Source of the DNA: Pseudoalteromonas haloplanktis ATCC 14393
GTDB lineage: Bacteria > Pseudomonadota > Gammaproteobacteria > Enterobacterales > Alteromonadaceae
Direction of reading: 5' to 3'
DNA: 64,000 nt
NCBI RefSeq assembly: GCF_000238355.1
Contig: NZ_AHCA01000003.1
Location: forward strand, 62,001-126,000
Shown: positions 17,732-26,832 of the stretch, piece by piece
How the letters are laid out: each line of letters opens with the position of its first letter
Numbering within the stretch: position 1 is the stretch's first letter
Notes under the pieces: generated by a model
What the model saw: only the letters and a program-made list of their open reading frames with translations
Database searches by the model: none
What the model was told of the DNA's origin: nothing
Program-made: the position numbers and the translations under genes

Positions 17732-19470
17732 GCCTTTCTAAAATTTCCTTGGTAATCAAATAATTTATCTGCAACTTTCCAACCGTATTTTTTACTCTTT
17801 CTAGCAATAACAAAGTCCGGTGCGACCAAGTGTAATTGCGCTGCAATCACTTGCTGTGCTGATTTATACTCGACTGGTGTTTGCCCTTGGGCTGTACGCT
17901 TAGCAAATTGCTTATTAAACGCATAACGCGCCGCAGGTTTAGCAAAGTCATAGACTTCATCACAACTAGCGCCATCTTCGTCATAATACGTAATTTTGAT
18001 TATCTGCTCATTACTTGCAAGACTATTCACACTTAAACCACTACAACGCAATACTAAGGCATCTTTTAAGTTAAGCGCAGCGCGCAGTTTATCATCGGGA
18101 TCGGCCATCACTTCATGACAGGTTTGGCACTGACGAGCAGCAATATCATTTTCAGCACCACAGGCTTCACATTCTTTAAAACGAAACCGATAATCACACT
18201 GCTCTTTTAAGCCATCATCATCTTCGAGCAAGCCTTGGCAACGACGGCCAAAATGTTCAGTAACTTTACCTTGACTATCTGTTTTTCCCCAGAAAATATT
18301 GGCAAAACCACAGCCAGGGCACTGAACTTGGACAGGTACGTTATCACTGTCACCCTTTTTACTCCCTACCTCTGGATAAAACAGATCAAAGCCATTTCCC
18401 GCATAATCAATGACTAAGCAATCGGTTTTTCCTTCACTTAAACGCAAGCCACGACCAACGATTTGTTGATATAAGCTCACTGACTCCGTTGGTCGTAAAA
18501 TAGCGATAAAGTCTACATGAGGTGCATCAAAACCGGTTGTCAACACCGATACATTAACAAGGTATTTTAGCTTCCGCTGTTTGAACGCCATAATGATCTG
18601 ATCGCGTTCCGCATTTGGTGTATCACCGGTGATCAAAGCCGCTTGTTGAGCGGGTAAATATCCATAAACTTCATTTGCATGTAGCACAGTCGCTGCAAAA
18701 ATCATGATCCCCTGGCGTTGCTCACTGTACTCAATAACTTGCTGCATAATGGCTTTAGTAGCCCGACTATTTTTTGCTAGTAACTGATTCATGTCATCAC
18801 CGGTGTAACGCCCAAATGAATCACTTTGTAAAGCAGAAAAGTCATAGTGGCTGATCGCCGCATCCACTTCCCGCGGTGGGGTCAGGTAGTGGTGTTTAAT
18901 CATATAACGCAGAGGTAGTTCAAAAATGCACTCTTGAAATGGGCTGCTTTTGTCACCTCGAACAAAGCCATGATAATGACGATGGTACACCCAACCGATC
19001 CCCATTCGATAAGGCGTCGCTGTTAAACCCAGTATCTTTAACTGCGGGTTATGGGCTTTTAATGCCAAAATCACTTTCTCATATTGGCTATCTTTGTCCC
19101 CACTGACACGATGACACTCATCAATGATCACTAACGAATAGTGTGCATTTAGTTGCTCAATATTGCGCGACAAAGATTGAATACTCGCAAACGTTACCTG
19201 CTGCATTAACGATTTTTGTTTTAAACCTGCCGAAAAAATACTCGCTTCAAGACCAAAACTGCAATATTTCTCAGCATTTTGCTCCACAAGCTCTTTCACA
19301 TGCGCAAGAACTAAAATCTTTTGTTTGGCAATACGTGCTAATTCAGCAATAACTAGACTCTTACCTGCACCGGTAGGTAATACTATTAGAGCGGGCTCTG
19401 AGGTTTTTCGAAAATAAGCAACGGTGCGATCAACCGCTTCTTGTTGATAAGGGCGTAATACATACGTCAT
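17713..19470 (-). CDS. radD: DEAD/DEAH-box helicase RadD (YejH)
   Basis: RadD is a superfamily 2 helicase-like ATPase involved in double-strand break repair and resolution of recombination intermediates, acting with RecA and SSB. The 585-aa product has an N-terminal Q-motif-like RPYQQEAVDRTVAYF, Walker A PTGAGKS at 32-38, DECH box at 117-120, GLTATPYRMG, and motif VI QIVGRGLRLSEGKTDCLVIDYAG. The RadD-specific C-terminal region has several CxxC pairs (CPGCGFANIFWG, CEACG, CQTC) that should bind zinc. It stands alone, followed upstream by an H-NS family gene in the same orientation. Confidence 0.93.
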   Translation of the reverse strand: MTYVLRPYQQEAVDRTVAYFRKTSEPALIVLPTGAGKSLVIAELARIAKQKILVLAHVKELVEQNAEKYCSFGLEASIFSAGLKQKSLMQQVTFASIQSLSRNIEQLNAHYSLVIIDECHRVSGDKDSQYEKVILALKAHNPQLKILGLTATPYRMGIGWVYHRHYHGFVRGDKSSPFQECIFELPLRYMIKHHYLTPPREVDAAISHYDFSALQSDSFGRYTGDDMNQLLAKNSRATKAIMQQVIEYSEQRQGIMIFAATVLHANEVYGYLPAQQAALITGDTPNAERDQIIMAFKQRKLKYLVNVSVLTTGFDAPHVDFIAILRPTESVSLYQQIVGRGLRLSEGKTDCLVIDYAGNGFDLFYPEVGSKKGDSDNVPVQVQCPGCGFANIFWGKTDSQGKVTEHFGRRCQGLLEDDDGLKEQCDYRFRFKECEACGAENDIAARQCQTCHEVMADPDDKLRAALNLKDALVLRCSGLSVNSLASNEQIIKITYYDEDGASCDEVYDFAKPAARYAFNKQFAKRTAQGQTPVEYKSAQQVIAAQLHLVAPDFVIARKSKKYGWKVADKLFDYQGNFRKANQLSR

Positions 19471-19546
19471 GATGGCAACTTAGAGGAGCAAACGAAATGG
19501 AGAGTAACTCTCTCCAAAGTAAGGGGCGCTCACGGCCCCTCAGCGA

Positions 19547-19849
19547 TTAAGCCAGGTGTTTAGTCAAATCAACACCTTGGAATGCTTTAGGACGTTTACC
19601 ACGGCCCGTCCATTCAACCGTTTCACCTTCAAATTCAATACGGTACTTTGGCATTACTTTTGTGCGCTTATCATTTACACCCTCTTGAAGATCTTCAAGA
19701 GTTAAACCTTTCGCTTTTAACAGGTCCAGTACTTCCTGCTTCGCTTGCTGCTGCTGCGTATATTTTGCGATAGCGTCTGCTAATAAAGCTTGTGCTTTTT
19801 CTAAGTCAGCAAGACTCGCTGATTTGATAAACGCCTTAATTTCTTTCAT
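19547..19849 (-). CDS. H-NS family nucleoid-associated protein
   Basis: A 100-aa DNA-binding protein of the H-NS histone-like family. The N-terminal half is a coiled-coil oligomerisation region (SLADLEKAQALLADAIAKYTQQQQAKQEV). The C-terminal domain PKYRIEFEGETVEWTGRGKRPKAFQ contains the AT-hook-like loop (GRGKRP) used to read AT-rich minor grooves. It is shorter than enterobacterial H-NS (137 aa), as usual for Pseudoalteromonas-type members. It probably silences AT-rich DNA. A GC-rich hairpin (GGGGC...GCCCC, about 19522-19540) lies just after the stop. Confidence 0.9.
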   Translation of the reverse strand: MKEIKAFIKSASLADLEKAQALLADAIAKYTQQQQAKQEVLDLLKAKGLTLEDLQEGVNDKRTKVMPKYRIEFEGETVEWTGRGKRPKAFQGVDLTKHLA

Positions 19850-20078
19850 TTTCTACTCACTAAATTGTAAAGAGTTAAAATTAGATATAATTCTACTAGA
19901 TTATAAGCCTATTTTTTAAAAGAGGCCAAGTCGATTAATCAATTTAATGGTTTAATTTATTCTTTTCAAGTTAAGGGATGTTAATATACTTGTTTACTAA
20001 TTAAAGTAACCGCGTTTATTCATAATCATAAAATAATTTAACTAGGTAATAAAATGTAGCTATTAATTATTTTTACTA
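19850..20078. other. AT-rich gap upstream of the H-NS gene
   Basis: About 230 bases, strongly AT-rich, between the H-NS gene start and the stop of the next minus-strand gene. It probably holds the H-NS promoter; such genes often bind their own AT-rich upstream DNA. I found no consensus promoter, terminator or small gene I would defend. Confidence 0.4.
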
Positions 20079-20849
20079 CTACATTGCCATTATTAGCGCT
20101 TTAAACTGTTTAGCTAAACTAACTTCGTTGATGTTTTTCGTAAGACTGAGCTGATAAGATTGCTCATCAGTTGCCCAGCCTAAACTCGTATACACGTTAT
20201 CAACTTCGTCTTTTAATACATAAAGGATGCCTGGGTAACTATTTACATAATAATTCACCGCATCTGCATCCATATATACTCCACCATTATGAGAGAAGTC
20301 TCTCACTTGTATAATAACGGTGCCAAACATATCACTTTTGACTATTTGAGTTAATTGGTCCCAGCCACTGCCTGTAATAAAATTTCCACCAACCATGCTA
20401 CTGATAACAGTAAATTCGTGTTGTTTCAAAATACTTTCTAAGCCGACTGAGTCGCCGGAAAATTGCTGCGACAAGTTAGTTTGATCCGCAATTGATTGTG
20501 CAGCCATAATTTCAGGTTTTAAATTACGCAGAAATAGTTCATGGCCATATTTGTGCTCAGCAATTACTTTTTCAATATCTTTTATCTGAGATGTGTCCAC
20601 TAACGTATAACCATTCGCTTTAGTCTCTAAAGCTAGTCGTAAATAGTCTGTATTTTCAGCTGCATTACTTTTATCACTCTCGTGCAATGCAATGGGTGTT
20701 TTGGTAAAAGAAAACAGCCGCACGCCCTGCTGTTGCGTTGCATGCTCTTCAAGAAAAGGATTTGCATTAAAATCAGGCTCATTCGCTAACGTGACAATCG
20801 AGAATAGAGCTGTTATAACACCACTGAATACAATGATAAATTTTTTCAT
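20079..20849 (-). CDS. Exported protein of unknown function
   Basis: A 256-aa protein that I do not recognise. The frame runs upstream of the chosen ATG (20847-20849), but this start follows an AGAGG ribosome site and gives a clean Sec signal (KKFIIVFSGVITALFSIVTLA|NEP). The mature part is acidic and mixed alpha-beta. It contains a Gly-rich stretch (SSMVGGNFITGSGWDQL) and a region rich in aromatic residues (GGVYMDADAVNYYVNSYPGILYVL) but no Cys. It has no co-directional partner nearby and is flanked by AT-rich gaps. It may be a lineage-specific periplasmic protein. Confidence 0.7.
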   Translation of the reverse strand: MKKFIIVFSGVITALFSIVTLANEPDFNANPFLEEHATQQQGVRLFSFTKTPIALHESDKSNAAENTDYLRLALETKANGYTLVDTSQIKDIEKVIAEHKYGHELFLRNLKPEIMAAQSIADQTNLSQQFSGDSVGLESILKQHEFTVISSMVGGNFITGSGWDQLTQIVKSDMFGTVIIQVRDFSHNGGVYMDADAVNYYVNSYPGILYVLKDEVDNVYTSLGWATDEQSYQLSLTKNINEVSLAKQFKALIMAM

Positions 20850-21015
20850 AATAGCCTCTTTATCCATAAAGAAAACAATAAGGGGTTGATTAACTAACAC
20901 TCAGTATAGTTGATTAGATACACTACTTGTACCTATATAATAAATTAATTATTTAATTTACATCACGGTGTGCAGTTACAAACAGCTTAAGGTTTAATCA
21001 TAACCTTATAGATAC

Positions 21016-21045
21016 AAAAAAGCCCTGACACGTTCATTCAGGGCT
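21016..21045 (-). terminator. Terminator after the DUF1439 lipoprotein gene
   Basis: On the minus strand AGCCCTGA pairs with TCAGGGCT and is followed by TTTTTT. Confidence 0.85.
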
Positions 21046-21068
21046 GCAACTATTTAAAGAATATCGGC

Positions 21069-21623
21069 TTAAATGCTAGGTACTAATTTAATTGCACCCT
21101 GCTCTACTTTCATATCTAAAGGCAGCTTGCTTAATAACGCAACCTTAGGATCATTCATATTTAATTTATAAACTGGATTAACAGCTAAAAAACCGTTAAT
21201 TACTTTCATTGCTTCATCATCAAGTACCGCTAAGTTGCCCTTAAACCCACCAGCGTCTATTGTTGAATCAAGCAGTTTTACATTACGTAAAAATACCGCT
21301 TTCTTTTCACTATCATAAAAAGGCGCCCCTTCTATCTGCAATTTTAAACGTACAGGGTATTTAAGCGCGAAGGCATTTACAACAGCACTTGAATCAGCAC
21401 CAAGTACCACCACATCTCGGTTATCAGGGCCAACATTTACACTTAAATCATTCACATCAAATTGCACAGGTAATCCCATCAAGCTCACTTTTTCACTGAG
21501 CTTAGGTAATTGTTGATTCAATACTGTCTCAATTTCACTGCTAGTAAATGAATAGACAGAAACACCATTAGTGGTATTACATGCAGCCAATAATAAACAG
21601 CCAATCAATAAAATATACTTCAT
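21069..21623 (-). CDS. DUF1439 lipoprotein (YceB-like)
   Basis: A 184-aa lipoprotein with signal KYILLIGCLLLAAC (lipidated Cys at 15). The mature part matches the DUF1439 family, which has a lipid-binding-like alpha-beta fold. Recognisable are the N-terminal YSFTSSEIETVLNQQLPKL, then GADSSAVVNAFALKYPVRLKLQIEGAPFYDSEKKAVFLRNVKLL and the C-terminal DMKVEQGAIKLVPS. E. coli YceB is the best-known relative. It is probably attached to the periplasmic face of a membrane. It stands alone between two terminators. Confidence 0.85.
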   Translation of the reverse strand: MKYILLIGCLLLAACNTTNGVSVYSFTSSEIETVLNQQLPKLSEKVSLMGLPVQFDVNDLSVNVGPDNRDVVVLGADSSAVVNAFALKYPVRLKLQIEGAPFYDSEKKAVFLRNVKLLDSTIDAGGFKGNLAVLDDEAMKVINGFLAVNPVYKLNMNDPKVALLSKLPLDMKVEQGAIKLVPSI

Positions 21624-21670
21624 TATTTTTCCTTTACCGTATGCAAAATATTCACGTCAAACCCTAAATA

Positions 21671-21692
21671 AAAGCCGCACAATGGCGGCTTT
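21671..21692. terminator. Terminator after the DUF349 gene
   Basis: AAAGCCGC pairs with GCGGCTTT around a six-base loop. On the minus strand it is followed by a T-rich tail (TTTTATTTA). Confidence 0.7.
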
Positions 21693-21718
21693 ATCATTTA
21701 ATTTATTAGGGTCTAGTT

Positions 21719-24403
21719 TTAAGCACCAAAAATGACTTTTAAGCGTGCTAGTGTGTCACTCTCAACTGAACCTTGGCTGAGTGCCAACAGTTGTTTTAAG
21801 TAATAATGTAAGTCCGCTTGTTCACCGCGATGTTTATCATCAAGCATAGCAACTTGCTCAGCCATGCGTGATATACCTTCTGGGCTGCTAACATTAGCCA
21901 AAATTTCCATTCGTACTAATAGTTGTGCAGCGCTTAGCTGCGTATCAGCACTCGTTTGCCATTGTGCAGGAACTGCTTGTTGGTCTTGCAGTGCAGTAAA
22001 TAAAGCGGCGAAATCAGCTTGTGCAGCTTGCTCTGTAACAGCCGCAAGTTTATCGTCAATATTGGCTAATAACTTTTCAATGCGATTATTTAATTCTTTG
22101 TTCGTTTCAAGTACAACTACTTTAGTACGTAAATCCAGCAATTGCGCTTTTTGATTTACGACAGGTAATGCATCTTCCAGTTCAACGAGTTGAGCGATTA
22201 TAATAGCATTGTCGGCAGCTTGTTGCTCTTTATGCTGGGCAAACTCTTCACTGCGTTTAGCAAAGGTGACATCGTTAAATTGGCGGAATTTTTGCCATAA
22301 TGCATTTTCAGCTTTCACACCAGCAAAACCAATACGTTGCCATTGCTGTTGTAATTCTTTTAACTGCTGACATGCACTCGCTAAGTCATCACTTTGCGCT
22401 AGCTGTTGCGCTTGCTCTACTAGCGAATTTTTTGCTGCCGCATTGCCTTTGTGAAAAGTATTTAGAGTATTAAATACGTGTTGCTGCTGCGCCTTATATT
22501 GCGTTTGTAATGCGCGGTATACTTTCGGCTCAACGTTGCCTGCATTACGCCAAGCTTTATTTATCCGGTTGTACTGGCTTTCGAACTCTTTCCAATCAAA
22601 AGCATCAATTGTGGTATCACTTTCATTCAATAACGTCATTTGCTCAATAATAGCTTCACGCTCAAGTTTGGTTGCTTCGCGTTGCTGTTCAAGCTCGGCA
22701 AAATAGTCGCGACAAGGGGCAAATAATAGCTCGATTTTGTCATCAAACTCTTTTCCTTGTGCTTGCTCTTGTTCAGTATCTAAACGTCCAAGCTCATTCC
22801 AACGACGGCGTAATGTTTTCACTTCAGTTGCGCGGGATTTCGCATCCGTGCAAGGTTGCTCAAGTAAGACTGTGATCTCAGCCAACAATTCCTCACGTTT
22901 CGGCGCTGATGCATATTTTTGCCAATCACGGGCATTATCTAATTGCTGCTCAAGATCTGTTTTAATCTTTTCAAGGCTTTGCTGACTGTTTGGAGTTAGG
23001 GTGTCATACAACTCAATAAAGCCTTTAAACACACCAAATGCAACGTTAAAACGACCTTGTTCAATTAAGCGTTTTACATCACGCCCTTTACGAGCAGCAA
23101 GTTGTTGGTTTTTAGTTAGCTTATCACTGATAGGCGCTACGGCTGTATTCCAACGTTCTTTCTGCTGTGCAAGCTGGCCTTTAAAAGGCCCCTGCAAAGT
23201 CTTTGGCAATTGTGCCAATGGTGCTTTAGCAGCTTTATACGCTTGATTAAAATGGCGTTCAGCATCATCGTAACTTGCTTGCTCAATGCCATCGGTACTG
23301 ATATTACTCAGTTCGGTTAATGCAGCTTTGAATGCACTGATCGCTTCGCTAAGCTCTGGCAATTTAGCGACTTGCTTAAATAAACTCGTTAGTCGCGTGG
23401 TTATTTGCTGTTGTTGGGCATTATCTGGTAATTCACTTTGCGCCAAGCTGTCTTGTGCCTGCGCCACTTTTGCATCTAACCAATCTTGCTGTATTTGCTC
23501 GGGCGTTTCTAAACCAAGTTGCAGTGCATTTTCAATTTCATCACTGAGCGCTTCTAAATTTGCCAGTGCTAGCAGCTGACGTTGTTGCAGGGCTAAACGT
23601 TGCTGTTGCTGATCATGTTCAGCTTGTAATTGACTCACTAGTTCATTTAACTTATCAGTCAAGACTGTGTATTTAGTGGCAACGGTGTCACGTTGCTCTG
23701 GGCTTAACCAACTCAGTTCCAGCCCTTGCCATTGATCCATTAATTCAGCGTATTGTTGAGTCACTACGATAAAGTCTTGCTTTTCACGCAGTGCATTAAG
23801 CTTTGCTAAAATAACACGGGTGTCATTTTGCACTTGTAATGGCATTTCAATGGCTAGACGCTCGTTTTCAATATGTGTTTCAAGTGTTGCTTTGGCGTCA
23901 CCCTGTGCATGCTTAACTAAGCTTTTCACCAGTTGATGCGTTATTACTTGCTCCACAAGATGCACTTGCAGCTCTGCTGAACCTTCTTTAAATGCCTTTT
24001 CAACTAGCTTTGGATTGGCTAAGCGTTTTAACAACTTTGCCCTTACTTGCAGTTCTTTCTCTGCAAACGCCAATTTTTCAAGGGTTTTTACTGGCGCAAA
24101 CCGTTCAATATATTCATTTTTAATTTGGCTCGAAAGTTTACTTTCATCACTCAGAACGGCATTTGATATATGTTGTTCTGCCAGTTCTTTTAAGCTTTGA
24201 TCTTGCTTATATGCTTGCCACCACAGTACTAAGTCATTAACTTTAGTCAGTGCTTTTTTACGGATTTCTGCTGAGCTGTCTTCAAGTGCTAATGCATTTA
24301 AAATAGTCGCATCTCGCTCTACATCAAGCTTTTCAATGGCCTCTAAACGTACTTGCTGCTTGGGATGTTTCCACTTTGGGGTAAAAAGGTGTTTAAAGAT
24401 CAT
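21719..24403 (-). CDS. DUF349 domain-containing coiled-coil protein
   Basis: An 894-aa cytosolic protein built of long helices. An N-terminal HEAT-like part (HPKQQVRLEAIEKLDVERDATILNALALEDSSAEIRKKAL) is followed by several DUF349 repeats, recognisable by W-x-x-A/I-G motifs such as RRRWNELGRLDTEQ, KAWRNAGNVEP and QQWQRIGFAGVKAENALWQKFRQFND. I use the ATG at 24403; a GTG two codons upstream is possible. The gene overlaps the end of yeaC by 11 bases, so both are translated from one message. The role is unknown; extended coiled coils suggest a scaffold. It is Gln/Ala-rich like its neighbours. Confidence 0.82.
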   Translation of the reverse strand: MIFKHLFTPKWKHPKQQVRLEAIEKLDVERDATILNALALEDSSAEIRKKALTKVNDLVLWWQAYKQDQSLKELAEQHISNAVLSDESKLSSQIKNEYIERFAPVKTLEKLAFAEKELQVRAKLLKRLANPKLVEKAFKEGSAELQVHLVEQVITHQLVKSLVKHAQGDAKATLETHIENERLAIEMPLQVQNDTRVILAKLNALREKQDFIVVTQQYAELMDQWQGLELSWLSPEQRDTVATKYTVLTDKLNELVSQLQAEHDQQQQRLALQQRQLLALANLEALSDEIENALQLGLETPEQIQQDWLDAKVAQAQDSLAQSELPDNAQQQQITTRLTSLFKQVAKLPELSEAISAFKAALTELSNISTDGIEQASYDDAERHFNQAYKAAKAPLAQLPKTLQGPFKGQLAQQKERWNTAVAPISDKLTKNQQLAARKGRDVKRLIEQGRFNVAFGVFKGFIELYDTLTPNSQQSLEKIKTDLEQQLDNARDWQKYASAPKREELLAEITVLLEQPCTDAKSRATEVKTLRRRWNELGRLDTEQEQAQGKEFDDKIELLFAPCRDYFAELEQQREATKLEREAIIEQMTLLNESDTTIDAFDWKEFESQYNRINKAWRNAGNVEPKVYRALQTQYKAQQQHVFNTLNTFHKGNAAAKNSLVEQAQQLAQSDDLASACQQLKELQQQWQRIGFAGVKAENALWQKFRQFNDVTFAKRSEEFAQHKEQQAADNAIIIAQLVELEDALPVVNQKAQLLDLRTKVVVLETNKELNNRIEKLLANIDDKLAAVTEQAAQADFAALFTALQDQQAVPAQWQTSADTQLSAAQLLVRMEILANVSSPEGISRMAEQVAMLDDKHRGEQADLHYYLKQLLALSQGSVESDTLARLKVIFGA

Positions 24404-24674
24404 GTTCACTAAACCTTGCTATTTCGTTGTCTGCGGTGAATTCTTTTTGCAATTGTGCTTTGGTTTTTTGCACCATTTCACCATTAGAACCAATGGTAAA
24501 TTGCTCATTTGTTTGCGCAACTTTAGCTTGGTAAAGCATCACTAATTGCACGGTCTGCTGTTTTTGCTCGTCACTGAGTACAGTGCCATCAGGCCATTTT
24601 CCTGTTGCCGCACCATACTGTAAGCGTTCGAATAATTCTGGGGTAATTGTTTTTACAAGATTGTCGATGTTCAT
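24393..24674 (-). CDS. YeaC family protein (DUF1315)
   Basis: A 93-aa cytosolic protein with the DUF1315 pattern: DNLVKTITPELFERLQYGAATGKWPDGTVLSDEQKQQTVQLVMLYQ. The family is widespread in gammaproteobacteria and has no established function. It starts one base after the stop of the upstream zinc-ribbon gene and overlaps the DUF349 gene downstream, so the three form an operon. Confidence 0.88.
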   Translation of the reverse strand: MNIDNLVKTITPELFERLQYGAATGKWPDGTVLSDEQKQQTVQLVMLYQAKVAQTNEQFTIGSNGEMVQKTKAQLQKEFTADNEIARFSEHDL

Positions 24675-24675
24675 G

Positions 24676-25002
24676 TCATTTTTTCTTTTTCAGCATCACT
24701 AAAATAACGCGATTTATTAAATACCAAATACAGCCAATACCAATGGCTGCGGCGCATGCGTACCAGGTTGGCGTTTCGGGTTCTGGGTGCAAAAAGTATA
24801 AGCTAAAGAAGCCACCTAAAAATATGATCAACGCAAAAAAAGAGTGATTCATAAACATTTGCTGTTTTTGAATACGCTTTTCGCGCGCTAGCTGTTGACG
24901 TTGCTCGTCATCAAGCTGGGCTACATTATTATCACAGTGTGGGCACTGTTTATGTTTATCTGATATTGACTTATTACAACTAGGACAACTAACAATCGCC
25001 AT
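24676..25002 (-). CDS. Zinc-ribbon membrane protein
   Basis: A 108-aa protein beginning with a rubredoxin-like zinc ribbon, CPSCNKSISDKHKQCPHC, at residues about 6-23. A charged Gln-rich helix follows, then two transmembrane helices (HSFFALIIFLGGFFSLYFL and WYACAAAIGIGCIWYLINRVILVML) and a poly-lysine tail. I chose the ATG at 25000-25002 because GGAG sits seven bases upstream. The frame itself extends seven codons further. It heads the zinc ribbon-yeaC-DUF349 operon, directly after the terminator of the symporter gene. Function unknown. Confidence 0.75.
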   Translation of the reverse strand: MAIVSCPSCNKSISDKHKQCPHCDNNVAQLDDEQRQQLAREKRIQKQQMFMNHSFFALIIFLGGFFSLYFLHPEPETPTWYACAAAIGIGCIWYLINRVILVMLKKKK

Positions 25003-25037
25003 ATCTTTCTCCATACTTCGCATAAAAATCTACGCAT

Positions 25038-25063
25038 AAAAAAGGCGCCTTGCGGCGCCCTTT
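25038..25063 (-). terminator. Terminator after the alanine/glycine symporter gene
   Basis: On the minus strand GGGCGCC-GCAA-GGCGCC is followed by TTTTTTATG. It ends only about 35 bases before the zinc-ribbon start, so that operon needs its promoter within or just past the hairpin, or relies on read-through. Confidence 0.85.
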
Positions 25064-25145
25064 ATTGTACGTGTTTTATTTGTCGTTGTCTTTTTTCAAT
25101 TGCACCCAATCGGTGTGAATTAAAAAACGGCTTTAATTACCTAAC

Positions 25146-26657
25146 TTAGTCTTTAGACTCTGTCGCTTTAGCTTGTTCAGCAAGGCGCTTTTCCCAGAAA
25201 GTCGCGTTTTTAATGCCTAGCTTAACAGGGTCAAAGGTAATTGGCCCCCCACTTTTCTTTTGATCTTCATAGTCACGTAAACATAATAGTGCGGGTCTTG
25301 CGACAAAAAATATTGCTAAGATCCCGACAATATTGATCCACGCCATTAAGCCGACACCAATATCACCAATATTCCAAATGTAACCAGAGCTGTTCACCAT
25401 ACCATATGAAACCATAAACATAATTACTAGCTTGACAATAACCAGTGGAATACTGCCTTTAAAATAACGATTTAAATAAGCAACGTTAGTTTCTGCAATG
25501 TAGTAGTAAGCCAAAATTGTCGTAAACGCGAAGAAAAATAATGCGATACCAACAAACGCTTCCCCAAAACCACCAAACACGCTAAATAAGGCCATTTGGG
25601 TAAAAGCAGCTGAGCCAACCTCTGTCGCAGCATCGACATTTTGAACAATAAATTGCCCTGCAGGTAATTCACCCACCACGTTGTATTGCTGAGTGATTAA
25701 AATCATTAGCGCAGTTGCTGTACAAACAAAAAGTGTATCAACGTACACAGAAAAAGCTTGCACTAAACCTTGTTGAGCTGGGTGGTCAACCTCTGCCGCA
25801 GCGGCAGCATGGGGGCCTGTACCTTGGCCTGCTTCGTTAGAATAAATCCCGCGTTTTACACCCCAACCAATCGCAGCACCAAAGCCTGCCTGGGCAGTGA
25901 ATGCATCAGAGATAATTAATGAAAAGATCCCCGGTACTTTATCGATATTTAAAAATACCACGATCAACGCCAGTATGATGTAGCCTAATGCCATAAATGG
26001 CACCACAACTTGAGTGAAGTTGGCTATACGTTTAATCCCGCCAAAAATAATGAACGCTAGCACAATTAAGATAATAGCCAATGCAACCAGTTTAAAACTG
26101 CCGACATCACCGAAGCTAGTTGTCACCATAGTGCCACTACCAAATACTTGCGTAAACGCATTGCCGACAGCATTTGCTTGTACGCCTGGTAAGAACACCC
26201 CACACGCAATGATTGCTGCCACAGCAAATAAAACCGCTAGCCACTTTTGTTCTAAACAGCGGTCGAAATAATAAGCCGGGCCACCACGGTACTGACCATC
26301 TTCTTCAGTTTTATATATTTGTCCTAGTGTTGATTCTGCATACGCGGTGCTGGCACCTAAAAAAGCCACGATCCACATCCAAAAAATAGCGCCTGGGCCA
26401 CCAAAGCCAATGGCCGCAGCCACCCCAGCAATATTACCAACCCCTACTCGCCCTGATAATGATACTGCCAGCGCCTGAAAAGACGAAATACCCGTATCTG
26501 AAGTATTCGGGCTAAACAGCAACTTACACATTTCTTTGAAATGCCTAACTTGCGCAAAACGCGTTAATATTGAATAAAATAGGCCTGCGCCTAAACATAA
26601 ATAGATGAGTGCATTACTCCAAACCACGCCATTAACAGCGCTTACAAAAGCTTCCAT
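25146..26657 (-). CDS. Sodium:alanine/glycine symporter (AGCS family)
   Basis: A 503-aa inner-membrane transporter with about ten to eleven transmembrane helices. It imports alanine or glycine with Na+. The AGCS signature is clear: SLSGRVGVGNIAGVAAAIGFGGPGAIFWMW near the N-terminus and GWGVKRGIYSNEAGQGTGPHAAAAAEVDHPAQQG in the middle, the substrate and cation site region. Start ATG follows GAGGAT. Its untranslated leader contains paired segments (see findings). It stands alone with its own terminator. Confidence 0.94.
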   Translation of the reverse strand: MEAFVSAVNGVVWSNALIYLCLGAGLFYSILTRFAQVRHFKEMCKLLFSPNTSDTGISSFQALAVSLSGRVGVGNIAGVAAAIGFGGPGAIFWMWIVAFLGASTAYAESTLGQIYKTEEDGQYRGGPAYYFDRCLEQKWLAVLFAVAAIIACGVFLPGVQANAVGNAFTQVFGSGTMVTTSFGDVGSFKLVALAIILIVLAFIIFGGIKRIANFTQVVVPFMALGYIILALIVVFLNIDKVPGIFSLIISDAFTAQAGFGAAIGWGVKRGIYSNEAGQGTGPHAAAAAEVDHPAQQGLVQAFSVYVDTLFVCTATALMILITQQYNVVGELPAGQFIVQNVDAATEVGSAAFTQMALFSVFGGFGEAFVGIALFFFAFTTILAYYYIAETNVAYLNRYFKGSIPLVIVKLVIMFMVSYGMVNSSGYIWNIGDIGVGLMAWINIVGILAIFFVARPALLCLRDYEDQKKSGGPITFDPVKLGIKNATFWEKRLAEQAKATESKD

Positions 26658-26805
26658 GGATATCCTCTTTTATTTTTTATTATTGTTTCGTACGATAATC
26701 GGCTCTGTGAGCCAGAACTCGTGACATTTCCTGCTGGTACGATCAATCTTAGCCTAAACATGGCAAAATTATTATCAATTTTATGTTTGCTTTGGCAAAT
26801 GATAA

Positions 26806-26829
26806 GGGCATCACTATGATGCCCTTTTT
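26806..26829. terminator. Terminator hairpin after the M14 peptidase gene
   Basis: GGGCATC pairs with GATGCCC around a five-base loop. The better T-run is on the plus strand, with only a weak one on the minus strand, where the gene lies. Confidence 0.6.
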
Positions 26830-26832
26830 ATA

